Positions 12,041 through 24,080 are shown, counted from the first letter of the stretch. The stretch is DNA of 64,000 bases from Pelobates cultripes (GCA_933207985.1 OW240913.1:278592436-278656435), one strand, 5' to 3'. The notes: generated from the letters alone by a model not told the origin. Made by a program: numbers and translations.

Positions 12041-12416
12041 AGCTGACCCCTGTGTAGTTTTGCAAACACCACATTTTCTGCATTTAAAAAAACCTTGTGC
12101 ATTAGATAAAGTGGAAGATTTAGTTGATTTATTTCTGGTAAAAAAATTTGTGAGGAGTGGTTTAAAATTAGGGGCACCTCTAAAGATTATATTTGGTCTA
12201 GCAGGGATGATCTTATTTAAAGTATCATCCTGTTGTAGGATATGCAAATGTTTTTGAATTACTTTTTTAATCTGTTTTTGTTGTTAAAATCTATTATAAT
12301 TGGGATAGAAGGAGTGGCCTTTTGGTATTATTCTTATCTCTGTATGTAAGAAGACTCTTTAATTAGATTTGACCTTCTTAATTATTGAGTCTAGTTTATC
12401 TTCTGAATATTTTTTT

Positions 12417-13175
12417 CTAAAAATTTATTTTTAGGATGGTTGTTTGTTCATCGAAATCTTCTGGTTTAGAGCAGTTTCTCCTTAATCTTAAAAAATTGAT
12501 CTTACGGGCCCTCTCAAGCCAGGGTATATAGTGGCAACTTTTTTGATCTTTCACAGTACTAGTGCATACTTTTAAAAAACATATTTTGGTATTACCAGTA
12601 CCTTCTTGAATGAAGATTTTAAGATCTAAAAAATTGAATTTCCTCTTTACTGTACTCAGTGGTTTAAACAATGAATAGCTGGGGGCAAACCTAGTCCCCA
12701 TTGCTGTGCCTCTTTTTAGGAGGTAAAAAGAATCTAAAAACCAGAAGAAATTGTTGTTTAAAATAATCTCTACACCGTCTCTAATAAAATTAATTTGAGG
12801 TTCACGGAAACTCTTTTTCATCCATTAGTATCCTGGTGACTGCTTCACATCTCTTTTGATGTGGGATAATTGTGTAGAGGGCCCAGCTTCATTTTTATGT
12901 ATCTAAGTTAAGAAATAAATTACTGAACTTTTTGGATACATTATATTTAAGTAATTATATTCTTGTTTGGTAAGAAAGTCAAAATTACTTCCTTTTATTA
13001 AATAATTGTTTAAGACCATTTTTAACTGAGGGGTGGGATCATTAGTTAGTTTCTGGTATACATCTGGGTCATTTAGTTGTCTTAAGGTTTCTTCTATGTA
13101 CATTTCTTTGGAAAGAATCACAAATTCACCACCCTTATCGGCTGGTTTAATGATTATGTCATCATCTTCTTTCAA
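12417..13175 (-). pseudogene. PLE reverse transcriptase region, catalytic motif deleted
   Basis: Minus-strand blocks: IIIKPADKGGEFVILSKEMY and LRQLNDPDVYQKL (N-terminal RT), then FREPQINFIRDGVEIILNNN, LLKRGTAMGTRFAPSY and, directly after, KRKFNFLDLKIFIQEGTGN. The family normally has the YxDD catalytic segment and about 60-80 residues between the last two; here they are fused, so the RT active-site aspartates are absent. In addition 12840-12902 holds a frameshift. RT would copy the element RNA at the nicked target; this copy cannot. Confidence 0.85.
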
Positions 13176-13242
13176 TTGTTCTAAATCTATTTTTGCTTGG
13201 TGGTTTAGATTAAGTTGGTCTGATTTTTGTTTAGTAATGTTG

Positions 13243-14345
13243 TTAAAATCTTTTAAGACAAGTTTTTTTCAAAAACTTTAAGGGGCCTAATTTAAAACTT
13301 GAGGGATAAAATTTGGATTGTGGTTTCAGGTTTGTATTAATAGCAGCATGCATTTGTATTGGAGCTTCTCCTTTGATTTTGTGGGAAGTGGTTGTAGCGG
13401 TACAATTTAGTGTAGTATTCTTGCTGTTAAAAAAATCCTTTTTTTTTCTTACAGATTTGTTAATGTCTAAAAATGCTTGGCAGGGTTTAAAGGAATTTAT
13501 TGGAGCAAATTTCAATCCCTTACTTTAAACTGCTAATTGAGTGGAATAAAGTTTTTTTTTGAGACAAATTAAAATGACCCATCTCCTTCTCGGTCTTAGT
13601 ATTGTCTATTCTCCTAATCTTTCTCTTTTGTGCTCTTTTCCACCTATCGCTCCTCTAATGTTAGGCTTCTTTTTCTTGCCCTTGATTGTTGGAATGTTAG
13701 TGCATAGGGGTTGGTGTTGGATCCGATCTCTAAATTATTCTCTATATCTCCTTCAGCGTCAATTGATAGTAATTGGTACCGGTTAGGGTGGTTATGTGAA
13801 ATAGGTGATTTGGGATGGTTAATATAGACGTAGTTCCTGTGTGAATATATTGGCCTTTGTGGTCTGTAAGATTGGTTCCTATACATCTTTCTATTTATTT
13901 CATGTGTGTCATTTGAGTATGAGACTTGATTTCTATAGTCATTCTGTGTGGTATTATGCTTATAATTTGGAGAACTAGGGGGTTCTTTAGTGTTAGTGTA
14001 GTGTGAGGGTCTTTGATATCTATTAGGTTGTGGAAAATGTTGCGATACTATTTTGGTATGGGATTTGGCTGCATGACTATAGTAACAATCCTTTTAGGAG
14101 TAGGAGTGTTGAGAATAATGTGATGTGTACTGTGGTCTGTGCATGTAGTACTTTGGTGGTGGATCATATCTTTGAAAGTGGGTGACATGTTTGGGCTGGT
14201 TGTATGATTGAGGACTAGTTTTATAATCCTGTGGCTTTGAACTATATTTTTTATTTTGGTGATACGTTCTAATTTGATTATTTGAATAATCGTGCTTAAA
14301 TCTGACATGTTTTTTTACCTTTATATGTTTCGTGTCCATGTCAAC
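13243..14345 (-). pseudogene. PLE N-terminal/linker region
   Basis: Minus-strand fragments in changing frames: MDTKHIKVKKHVRFKHDY and a His/Tyr/Ser/Gln-rich tract, then YRNQSYRPQRPIYSHRNY, an acidic stretch with AEGDIENN, a basic SRARKRSLTLEER and FAPINSFKPCQAFLDINK. The composition suits the poorly conserved N-terminal half of a Neptune/Poseidon-type PLE. No function can be assigned to the linker. Frameshifts separate the blocks. Confidence 0.65.
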
Positions 14346-14382
14346 TTTTTATATCTTATTCTGAGTAAAGATCGGATTTTGT

Positions 14383-14462
14383 TTAACTCCTTAAGGACAC
14401 ATGACATGTGTGACATGTCATGATTCCCTTTTATTCCAGAAGTTTGGTCCTTAAGGGGTTAA
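14383..14462. mobile_element. 80-bp palindromic mini-MITE, copy 2
   Basis: Same family as copy 1 in reverse orientation: TTAACTCCTTAAGGACACAT to TTTGGTCCTTAAGGGGTTAA. It differs from copy 1 by a few substitutions only, by eye. Confidence 0.9.
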
Positions 14463-14650
14463 ACACGTGTGTATCTATAAAGGGTGTTAGTTTCTCTTTT
14501 AAATCATAGATTTCTTTATCTAGAATAGTTTTTTGCTTTTTTTTAACAATTAATATATAAATGAGGCCGAATGTACAGATTTTAAAGTTTGCTGTACCAC
14601 TCATTAATTAATTCCTATATATTCTTGATCTGAAGTGGGATGTTTGAACA

Positions 14651-14729
14651 TCACTCCTTAAGGACACATGACATGTGTGACATATCATGATTCCCTTTTA
14701 TTCCAGAAGTTTGGTCCTTAAGGGGTTAA
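14651..14729. mobile_element. 80-bp palindromic mini-MITE, copy 3
   Basis: Same orientation and nearly the same sequence as copy 2, with a degraded left end (TCACTCC in place of TTAACTCC). It truncates the PLE N-terminal frame that starts at 15056. Confidence 0.88.
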
Positions 14730-15056
14730 GCCTCTGGGAGTGATTCTTTTGTCAATATATTTCTTAAAGGTTGCAACCTCCCATTTTAATTTAATTTCAC
14801 TTGTCAGAGCTTTTTCCAACTGGATAAAAAGCTCTTGCTGACTAAAGGTTGGTGGTCTGAAACAAATAGGGCTTTTGTCACCTTTTTCATAAACATCATT
14901 TATATTGACAGTGTGATTGCTTCTGAAGTCAAATATAGACATTATGTATATGATCAGTAATGAAGCTGCTAGGACCAGAAGTAAATATGTAATAGTTACA
15001 AAGTAAGGGGGATGGAACAGCGCTACACAATTGATCACACGTGTAGAGGGCAGCAA
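14718..15056 (-). pseudogene. PLE 5' open frame with hydrophobic segment
   Basis: A 112-codon minus-strand frame starting MLPSTRVINCVALFHPPYF, then a strongly hydrophobic segment (LLLVLAASLLIIYIMSIF), then FRPPTFSQQELFIQLEKAL and KLKWEVATFKKYI. A related start (MLPPTLVISGVKLFHPPYS) occurs at 18405, which argues that this is the start of the element ORF or its terminal repeat. Frame is lost in MITE copy 3. Confidence 0.6.
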
Positions 15057-15087
15057 AAGATAAGGGTGACCCTCAAACCCTTAAAAA

Positions 15088-16300
15088 AATGGTCTTAAAC
15101 AATTATTTAATCAAATGAAGTAATCTTAACATTCTTACCAAACAAGAATACAATTACTTAAATATAATGTATCCAAAAATCCTGGTAATTTATTTCTTAC
15201 CCAAGATACATAAAAATGAAACTTTCCTCCAGGTCATCCTGTTGTCTCAGGTTTCAACTCTATTTTATCTAATCTATCAGAGTATATTGACATTTTACTT
15301 AAGCCTTCAATGAAAAAAATGAAATCATATCTTAAAGACTCTATGTCTCCTTTTTTTAAAGGAGCACTATAGGGTCAGGAAAACAAACATGTATTCCTGA
15401 CCCTTTAGGGTTAAAACCACCATCTAGCCACCCTGGCCCCATCTTGTAATATAGTAAAATCTTACTTGAATTCAAGCCTGAAGCTGCTAGCTTTGTCCAG
15501 GTCTCCTTTCGAGTTTCCCACTGCCTGCTGACATCAGCAGAAGTGGTAGCCTGATCCAATCACAATGCCTCCCCATAGGATTGACTGCGACTGACAAAGA
15601 GGCAGATCAGGGGCAGAGTCAGCACAATTTAAAAACAGCCCTGGCCATCAGCATCTCCTCATAGAGATGAATTGAATCAATTAATCTCTATGAGGGAGGT
15701 TCAGTGTCTACATGCAGAGGGTGGAGACACTGAATGTTTGGATGCACTTTAGGCAGCCATGAACCAGGTAGGATCTCTAACAGCTATCTGAGGAGTGGCC
15801 AGTGTAGTTATCACTAGGCTGTAATGTAAACACTGCATTTTCTCTGAAAAAGACAGTGTTTACAGCAAAAAGCCTGTAGGTAATGATTCTACTTACAAAA
15901 CAAATTCAATAAGCTGTAGTTGCTCTGGTGACTATAGTGTATAGTGACCTGTGAAGTACAGTCTGTCTACACAGTTATTCCTCATCAAAAGGGATGTGAA
16001 GCAGTGACCAGGATACTTATGGATGAAAAGAGTATCCCCGAACCTCAAATTGATTTGATTAGAGATGGTATAGAGATTATTTTAAACAACTTTTTTTCAG
16101 GCTGTATAAAATGTACGGGTATACAAAAATGTACAATCCCATAGCAAGGAGGAGATATTAAAAAAAATTGGGTAGAGAACCGAGATGGAATGGGTTTTTA
16201 ATTTGAAAACATTAGTACCAGGAGGTCTAAATACAGACTTTGACAGTTTTTATTATTATAATTTTTGTATAAATTGTCTTCCTGTTGTTTTCAATTAATA
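15088..16300 (+). pseudogene. Penelope-like element, plus-strand deleted copy
   Basis: Starts inside the RT region: MVLNNYLIK, LTKQEYNYLNIMYPK, FLPKIHKNE, then VSGFNSILSNLSEYIDILLKP in shifting frames. It is interrupted by a T2 element at 15356-15945 and resumes as CEVQSVYTVIPHQKGCEAVT and EPQIDLIRDGIEIILNN. At about 16100 it jumps from the RT region straight to the end of the GIY-YIG domain (CTGIQKCTIP, then NLKTLVPGGLNTDFDSF at 16200-16250), so most of RT including the catalytic box and most of the nuclease are deleted. It is closely similar to the minus-strand copy. Confidence 0.85.
15356..15945. mobile_element. T2-type MITE inside PLE
   Basis: Left end TTAAAGGAGCACTATAGGGT fits TTAAAGGRR; the right end carries the familiar GTTGCTCTGGTGACTATAGT block but its last bases are degraded. 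It contains an inverted TCAGGAAA..TTCCTGA pair near the left end. PLE coding sequence resumes on its right side, so the insertion post-dates the PLE. Confidence 0.7.
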
Positions 16301-17620
16301 TACTATTAACCATATATTACATATATCTGTCTCCTCATGTTTTAGTGATATTTATATATTTTTGTTTATTTATGTGTGTTTTCCTTTCCTTGTTTATTTA
16401 TGCTATTATGTACCTATCCCTGTCCCAATAATTTAGATTTTATATTTATTTTTATTTTATTTTTTGTTATATGGTTCTGTCCCTTTAATTCCCCACTATC
16501 TAGTTCAGTTTCCCTTTTTCACAAAGTCCCCCCTTTGAACTTCTGCTATTTTCTAGCCCTTTGTGTTATTTACATAATATATCTCTTTCTAAGTTCGTTT
16601 TTTTACAATATCGCCCTTTTAGTCCCCAATCAAGATGGCTGCCACGCTTATCCTGATGCCCCGAGACATCTTACTAGTTTCTAATTTCCCTTCCTCCCAT
16701 AATCCTTTGTAAATCTCCTCCTTTGGGATATTTCAATTGGCCATCCAACTACACTCCCCACAATTCCTCACGGTTTCCCCATACATTGCTGTAATTTGGC
16801 ATTAACTATATTCTTTTACCCGAAGTTGTAAGCTATTTGTTATGACGTATGCTTTTTCCACTTATTTGGCCATTGCAATCTCGCGATCCGCCATCCTAAA
16901 CTACATCTCCCACAATGCTGTGCTCCCATCATAGAGCACACGCTATATTTTCTGTATTTTAAGTGTTTATATTTTAATATAAATAAATATCTAGTACCAT
17001 TTTAACCTTTTGATTTACAGTCAATTTTAACTCTGTATAATTAAGTCATGTGATCACTGTCACATGACGATGATGTCATTTTTTCGCCAAAATTCAATTT
17101 GCTGTAGTTAGAAGCCTATATAGATGCTGAGCTGCCAGGTATGTGTTTTATTCCACTTGATAAAGCCTCAATAGGGCTTTTATTACTCTGTTAATAAAAG
17201 TATTTTTTGACCACTTTATTATAAGTGGTTAGTCTTTATATTTTTATTATTTTTATGTTTTACCTTATACCTGGTAGAGTGTTTATCATCTAAAGCACCA
17301 GAATTATCATCAAAAGAATCCAAGGTGGGGATTGTTTCACCCATGCCTAGCACATAGAGCAGTTTGTCTGCTCTTTGTATAGTAAGTATATTTCCTATTA
17401 CTATTTATACTTATCTGTATGGAGAGCACTATTGGCCTTCTCTTCTTTTATTGCATATGATCTACACTGCCACAACCACCAGAGGGATATCCTGTTAGTG
17501 GGGATTTTTATACCACTGCACGCTGTTTTACCTAGAACTGGGCATAGCTTTATGATAATTGAGTTGGCATTTCTATACCTCAGTGTTGTTTGTAGCTGTC
17601 ATGTATTCATCTGCTTATAA
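16301..17620 (+). mobile_element. PLE 3' non-coding region
   Basis: Follows the GLNTDFD end of the plus-strand PLE. It holds a low-GC tract and, at 17140-17230, CCACTTGATAAAGCCTCAAT...TTAATAAAAG..ACCACTTTATTATAAGTGG, which resembles the GAGGAAGCC/GAAACGCGT module at 51730 that I associate with frog PLE 3' ends. Near 17045, CATGTGATCACTGTCACATG forms a short palindrome. The end point is approximate. Confidence 0.5.
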
Positions 17621-17639
17621 AAATGTGATTAATGGAATT

Positions 17640-18130
17640 TACTGTTCAGACAGGAAAAGTTGTGCCGAACAACATTACTGTCCTGACAGGAAAAGTTGTG
17701 CCGAGCACCAATCAAATTCACAGCAGGGTTTGTGCTGAGCAGCAATTATGCAAATAGGAACCTGGTAACTGCCTTTGGGGTCAAAGGCCAATTACACCCT
17801 ATCAGATCCAGATGAGTGGTATTTAGGCCCAGTTCTCATCCTGCTCAATGCCCTGTCGTGGTTTCCCTTGTGGTTGTTCGAGAGCGCGTTATTGATTCTG
17901 GTTATTCTGGTAATTTGACTTTGGCATGGATTTTGACAGTCCCTTCTGGCAACACTGACCCCTGGTTTTTCCTTATCGCTGTGTCTCTTTCTGTGTCTCT
18001 CGGACCTCGGCTATTCCTGACTATTCTTTGGTACGTTAGTCCGGCCATTCTAAGGTCTGGTATATGTTACCTATCAGTCCTCTGTGTTACACAATTCCAC
18101 GTGCTGGATCATTCTGTAATCTTGACAGCT
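17640..18130 (+). repeat. LTR-like repeat with 36-bp duplication
   Basis: GACAGGAAAAGTTGTGCCGA occurs at 17649 and 17685 (period 36). The remainder is pyrimidine-rich with phrases such as CCCTGTCGTGG and CTCGGACCTCGGCTATTCCT, the style of frog Gypsy-type LTRs, and ends near CTTGACA. No matching target duplication was found, so this is a weak call. Confidence 0.3.
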
Positions 18131-18369
18131 CAACTGACTTGCCATATTGCACTATTGAGTCCTTCAGTCTTCTGCTTTCTTTCATGCGCTGTTGCTGAAT
18201 TGAACTGTATCAAGGACTTTGCATGAACAGTTGAAGACATACTGTGTCTATATTTACCTTTGGTATTGTTTTTGGACTTTATTGTTCTTTTTCACTGTTT
18301 AGTTAGCTTTTTGTGGTCTAATATATCTCTCTGGTGCACCCTGTATTTTTTGTTCTGTTTTCTCTGGTT

Positions 18370-18480
18370 TATGAAGGGTTTGAGGGTTACCCTTATCTTA
18401 AGGAGTGCTGCCCCCTACACTTGTGATCAGTGGTGTAAAGCTGTTTCATCCCCCTTACTCAGTAATACAGAGTATAGTAC
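18370..18480 (+). repeat. PLE 5' terminal segment, inverted relative to 14993-15085
   Basis: AAGGGTTTGAGGGTTACCC...CTGCCCCCTACAC...TGTTTCATCCCCCTTAC matches the reverse complement of 14993-15085 with a few changes. It is either the start of a second plus-strand PLE unit placed after the first, or the PLE terminal repeat (pLTR). The same segment recurs on the minus strand near 19440-19520. Confidence 0.7.
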
Positions 18481-18516
18481 CTTACATATATGGTGACAAT
18501 ATCCCACCCCTCTGCA

Positions 18517-18592
18517 GGTGCCACTGTAACAATATAATCAGCTATTCACTTCACCTGTTACTGGTTTTAATGTTGTGGCTGATCAGTGTGTT
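18517..18592 (-). mobile_element. Isolated Tc1 terminus
   Basis: The reverse complement reads ACTGATCAGCCACAACATTA...ACAGGTGAAGTGAATA...GGCACCTG, the left end of the Tc1 family seen at 5388. Only the end is present; it truncates the PLE terminal segment. Confidence 0.75.
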
Positions 18593-21060
18593 AGTTCAAT
18601 ATAACATTACAGACTGTATTTAATTTTCAAATTAAAAATACAAAAAAATAATCTAAAAATGACATAACATTGAACATGTGCATCAATGTGATAGTCAATA
18701 AAACCATCATCTAAGAATTATATAAAATTTCATATTTTACTTCGCTACTTGTGCAATCCTTTCAAGAGGTAAAGGTAAGACATCAGAGACAGAATCATCT
18801 TTTTAGTGAACTACATTTTTTTATACTGTATGTTATATTCTACAATGTAAAGGATTCATTTTCTTTTCTAAGTTCCTTTGTCTGGTGTTCGAATGTGCAA
18901 AACTGACATTGAACCCTTGCCCCATATTCGTATTTCAAATGTGATAGAAGCATTGCGGAATTGCTTTACATAAGTCATTTTACAACTCATCAATACACAG
19001 TGGTGCCGATCTAGATAGAGTAAATAAAGGTTTGAATAGAGTTGACCCTAGAGATAAAATGACAGTCTAAGAAAAATGAGTAATTTATTATAGCAAGTGA
19101 TTTTTTATTTATGTGAAATAATTACATGATACTGACCCAGTCAGCAACATTGAATTTGCTTTAAACATTAGGTATACGCGTATATTATATTAAAGGGACT
19201 CATATTTTTGTAGTGTTCCATTTTTTTCAGTATGTTTATTCATTAAAATATACAAAAAATAAATACATTAAAAGCAATATTGTATTCCCCTTTAAAGTTC
19301 TTGCTGTTACTAATACTCCACAAACCAGGAGAAAAAAAAAATAATAAAAAAAAATAATAGAAAATTGCCAGACCAGAAAGAAGATTTTGTAATTTCCTAA
19401 ACCACCAATCAAAATTCTAATTTGTTTTTTTATGGATCGGAACTTATCCCATAAACTCCTGTCCAGTACATCTACACCACAGGGTACTATACTCCGTATT
19501 ACTGGACCTTAGAGTAAGAATGGTTAGAGAGATAGTGAAGCCAAAATTCAGGGGTACAGAGAACAGGATAACCGGTAATCAAACCAAAGTCAGTAACAGA
19601 AATATCCCTAGAACAATAAGCTTCTAGTAGCAATCGCATTTACCAAATCAGATACTCCACTCTCCACATTATCTTGTGCTTTGCATCCCAATTTACCCAT
19701 ACCTTAAAAATATGAACTTTACTGTCTAGAGATGACACATTTCAATTCCAATATCCCTTGAGAGGTTTGGGCAACAGAGACTCCCACAATTTTTATAATA
19801 AGACACTTTTACTGTAACCTGATTTATTTTGTAAGTTTCTCTCTTTATAGCATTAAACTTATATTCACATTTTCTCTTTCATGATGCTTGTATCTCTTTT
19901 ATACAAAACTGCAATGTTTTCAATTGCATGATAAAATGACGGGATCATTACACCAAATCCAGTTCATTGAAATTAAATGACTTTAGTGGTCTTTTAGACA
20001 AAATGCTCCTGTATATTTATATGCATAACTGAAACACAATAAAAACAATGGAACAAACAATATAAAAGTAGAAAGAAACTACTTAAATGCATTAGTATTT
20101 TGTTACTAAAACTATATAAAGTATTTTTATTTCATTTTATTAAGGGGGGAAAAAAAGACCTATTACCATTGAATACTGCGTTTATAGCAAACATATAATT
20201 GAAGGCCTATAATTGAGAATATTTGGAATGTGTAAAATAAACGTGTCTACATTGAAACAGCTCAATATAAACTATATTTATTTAACATTGTAAGAGCAAA
20301 CAAATATCTAGATAAATGTTATTAGTAAATAGCCTAAAACTAAAATACAATAACCCAATATTAAATAATTTCATGATCAATACTAAAGAAATGCAAATAA
20401 TTACTTTATGAATACAATTCGGTTTTTTTAGACGTATTGTTCCCAGCTCTGGTTGTTTCCTAAGAGTGTATGAAAGGGTCAATATTCCAAAGACAAACCA
20501 TTTCCAATATGATACTGCAGCTAGCTGTGCTACAATTTAGAACATGTTAGAGTATAAAGAATTTCATGATTTTCTGGAGCATAGAAAAAGCTTTAGCTAC
20601 TTTGTGAATTGGGTCATTGAAGTTACATTTTTTATAGTTGCTCAAAATAAGGCAAATAAACATCTATCCAGTGGCACTTTTTGTGACTTAAGTTCTCCAA
20701 ATATATGGAAGTTAATTCAAATAAAAATAGCATTTAGAGGCAAGGGTTTAGAGCCAAAAAGCAAATCAAAGAAATGTGTTTTCCATATTACTCTTCCACA
20801 CAATGGTATTAATACAAAAAAGTAAATAAAAGAAATGCTCAAGATCTCCCAATAAGCAGAAGGTATACAGCGGCATGGCCTCGTGGGTTGCATTGAAAGC
20901 ATGGGACCATGATGTAGAGAAGGATTCCATGTTACAGCTACAATTTATTATTTTTAGATAAGATTTTTAAATGACTTATTTTTGGATACACTTTTAAAAT
21001 GATTGTTTTCAAATAATAAAAATATATCAGTTATCAAAAAAAAAAAATAAAAAAAAAAAA
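18593..21060. other. AT-rich non-coding stretch
   Basis: Contains a 106-bp T2-type candidate and a PLE terminal fragment (19440-19520, minus), otherwise nothing recognised. Poly-A at 21034-21060 may be the tail of an old retroposed fragment. The 93-codon frame at 20544 is not supported. Confidence 0.5.
19190..19295. mobile_element. 106-bp T2-type MITE
   Basis: TTAAAGGGACTC at the left and TTCCCCTTTAA at the right are imperfect inverted ends carrying TTAA on both sides. It is very short and has no coding capacity. Confidence 0.5.
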
Positions 21061-21810
21061 ATTACCGGCAACTCTCCGTCCTCCTGCAGACTCAGCCAGT
21101 TCGAGGTGCCATCCTTCCCAGCAGGGGAATCGGCTGACTGCTTGATCGTTAGCCCGCAGTCCCACTAAATAACGTTCCCAGCCGAACTGTCCGAGCAGAT
21201 ACTCTCTATTAGGCTCCCACCGAGCAGACATGTTCTTTTTGTTGTCTCTCTGTATAGTATTCTTTTGACTAGCTCTATAGGGTTGGTGGGCAACCTAGCA
21301 TGTTTATTACCGCGATACGCACACTTCACTAAATACCTACACCAGGATATCGTTTATTAAATACTTACTCAGTATACCAGTAGGTTAAATCGTACTAAAT
21401 TGCTAACTAGCCTCAGAGGTCCACCCACCCACTCTCTCTGCCACACTATTTACCGTACTCATCTACAAGCATTTATACCAAGAGAGAGTACATTACATGT
21501 CTCATCTGCCTGTCACCTAACTGGTAACCATAGTTTACATGTGTACATCGGTTTGGTATTAGCTTATAGACTAAGCCGGTTTAATTTTACTTTAGTTTTT
21601 TTTTTTTATGCTATGCCTTATGCACAGGGAAGCCTCACACCCTACCATTAATCTACTTAATATAAAAAGAGGAATACGATTCTCAGAGCTGATATATTTT
21701 GTACTGCATTATCCCCATCCTGTATGTATCTTTATCGTCTCCCCTTCTTTATTCTGTACCCTTCAACGTTACGCCTCAATAAAAGAAAGATTGACAAAAT
21801 AAATAAATAA
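21061..21810 (+). mobile_element. L1-type 3' end
   Basis: A GC-richer block with degraded coding character (21061-21230) is followed by 3' non-coding sequence ending GCCTCAATAAAAGAAAGATT and an A-rich tail. The terminal phrase GCCTCAATAAAA also ends the L1 at 58388, which supports the assignment. It is strongly 5'-truncated. Confidence 0.5.
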
Positions 21811-23349
21811 ATCAGTGTATCAAACATCAAAATATTACATCCCAAAATATTTATAGTTTATTTAAAATTACTACATCATTTGAAAAGCATATCAAAAAAA
21901 TTAAATCAAGGCCTATTCAAGGCAAATATATATGTAAAATATATTTTTTACATATATATTTTTACGAAACTACTATCGTATAGTTATCTTTATGAAACTA
22001 CTATCATACTCTGTAATTGAAGTTAGAGCAATTTATTTAAATATCTAAATTTCACATATAAATATTGAAATATAATTATCAGCATTCCTCCCTATCACTG
22101 GATAACATTTACTTTGCAAAGTAAGTTAATGCTGAACAGAATCCAGCTCATGTATTGTTATTTTTCTTTAATACCTTTTTATCTTGAACAGCAATATTGA
22201 AAGAATAAACCATCTTATAGATGTTGCCTTTATCTTAAATTATTTCAGAAAGACTTCTAACAAAAAAGCAAAAATACATATTTTTTCACATATGCTCACA
22301 AATTAATAAGTAGAATTATAGTAAATACAGTAAGAACAGTATTAAAGCACTTAACTGGTTGAGAAGAGGACAGTAAGGAAATCACCTCCTGCCTACCATG
22401 GGTTAAAATAATAGTGGAGATTATTTCCCCAAAGCAAATGTTTATTTATGATGACACACTGAGCCACCTTGGTAAACAAAACTAGCTGTTTCAGGAAGAA
22501 AATGAATCTCAAGTTATTGGAAGGGTCCTTGGACTTTGCAGCTCCAGGCAAAATTCAAAGGAAGAAGGAGGGAAATGTGTTTTATAGGGGCAACATCTTT
22601 AATACATATTTTAGTTGTAAGCTGTAACACCTACCAGAAGGCACTCTATAGTATGAAACAGCAGCCAGCATAAAAGAATAAAAAAGTAGTCCGTTCGGCA
22701 ATTATTACTGTTGCACAACATGTATGGCGTGGCCGTTGGTTACTATGGTAACACTTCACGTGGCATGCAACGCATGCTGGAGCATTGCCATAGCATCCCG
22801 CTGCCACGTTCTTGCAGCTCGAGAGAGGGCATGATGTTGCTGGAGGTGCAAACAGGTTCCCGGACCCTCTTCATTGTGTAAGCCAGCACATATATGTGCA
22901 AAAAGACCTACAAGCCCTGTGCAGCACATTTGTCAGTGTATATGGGCAGTAAAATGCCGTCCCAGTCAAAGTGCCACCTGGAGCCTTGGTCCCACCAGGA
23001 CCTATGGACAGTCAGGCCCTGTACACAGGTAGGTGTTACATTTCCACAATACCCACCTCAGGTCTGCCTATGCTACTCCTGTGGTCCTCACTGATTTGCT
23101 CTGTTTGGGTAAGCTGTCTTTGTCAGCGTCGGAACAAAGTGAACCTATACTCCCTAGCCAGGACTTGTAGGACCAGCTTGAGAATTTCCATAGCAACCAC
23201 AACACATGCATTGTAGTTGCTATGGGTGGAAAGCAGAAGGACTGTCTGTGGGAGGTTCTTTCTGCTCTCCCTGCCAGTCAATTTTTATGCGTAGAGTCAC
23301 CATTGAAGAATGGATTGACAGGTGGGAGAAAAACCTATTTTTAAATACA
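21811..23349. other. Non-coding, AT-rich then a GC-richer repeat-like part
   Basis: 21811-22620 shows nothing beyond AT-rich sequence. 22680-23340 is GC-richer with a repeat-like character (GGTTACTATGGTAACAC near 22738) and hosts the following hAT insertion, but I cannot name the family. Confidence 0.4.
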
Positions 23350-23357
23350 TTTGTTAG

Positions 23358-24080
23358 CAGGGCCGAACTGGCCCAACGGTATACCGGGAAATTTCACGGT
23401 GTGGCTGGGCTGACTGCCCTAATCATCACTGATCAGACACATGTAATTTAAATTATTCTCCCCTCGGACTGTGCCAGCCTGTGTCAGTCCGAGGGGAGTA
23501 ATGAGGGAGGAGCTAGGGGCTGGTGCGGCTGCAATTACTCTGCTTGCGGCCGGAGGGAGACCTGTCAGTCTCCCTGCACAGTGTACAGCAATTACAGCCG
23601 CATGCCTCACCCCCACACTTAAGCCCCGCCTCCCAAACACAAGCCTCTCTCCCAGATGGAAGCTGCTGACCTCGCTGGAATGAAGAGGCCAAACATTGAC
23701 ACCTTCACCTACCAGTGCCAGGTAAGCTTTGCGTGTGCTAGTGAGTGAGCTTGTGTGTGTGTGTGTGTGTTTGCATCTGCTAGTGAGTGAGCATCTGCTA
23801 ATGAGTAAGCTTGTGTGTGTGCGTGTGTGTGTACCTGCTAGTGAGTGAGCTTCTGTGTGTGTTTGCCTCTGCTAGTGAGTGAGCTTGTGTGTGTGTGGGC
23901 ATCTGCTAGTGAGTGAGGTTCTGTGTAGGTGTGTGTGCACGTGCGCCTGCTAGTGAGTAAGCATCTGTATCTGCTAGTGAGTGAACTTCTGTGTGTGTAT
24001 GTGTATCTGCTAGTGAGTGAGCTTATGTGTGTGCATCTGCTAGTGAGTGAGTGTGTGTGCATGTGCCTGCTAGTGAGTTA

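Larger units (their letters stand above)
11600..15085 (-). mobile_element. Penelope-like element, minus-strand copy, nearly full span
   Basis: Read on the minus strand, the element runs from the 5' terminal sequence (AAGGGTTTGAGGGTCACCC near 15085), through an N-terminal region (MLPSTRVINCVALFHPPYF; a hydrophobic segment LLVLAASLLIIYIM), a Ser/His/Tyr-rich linker, the RT region and a GIY-YIG domain, to about 11600. This order (N-terminal, RT, GIY-YIG) is the PLE layout. It is fragmented by frameshifts, three 80-bp MITE insertions and an internal RT deletion. It lies head to head with the plus-strand copy beginning at about 15088. Confidence 0.85.
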
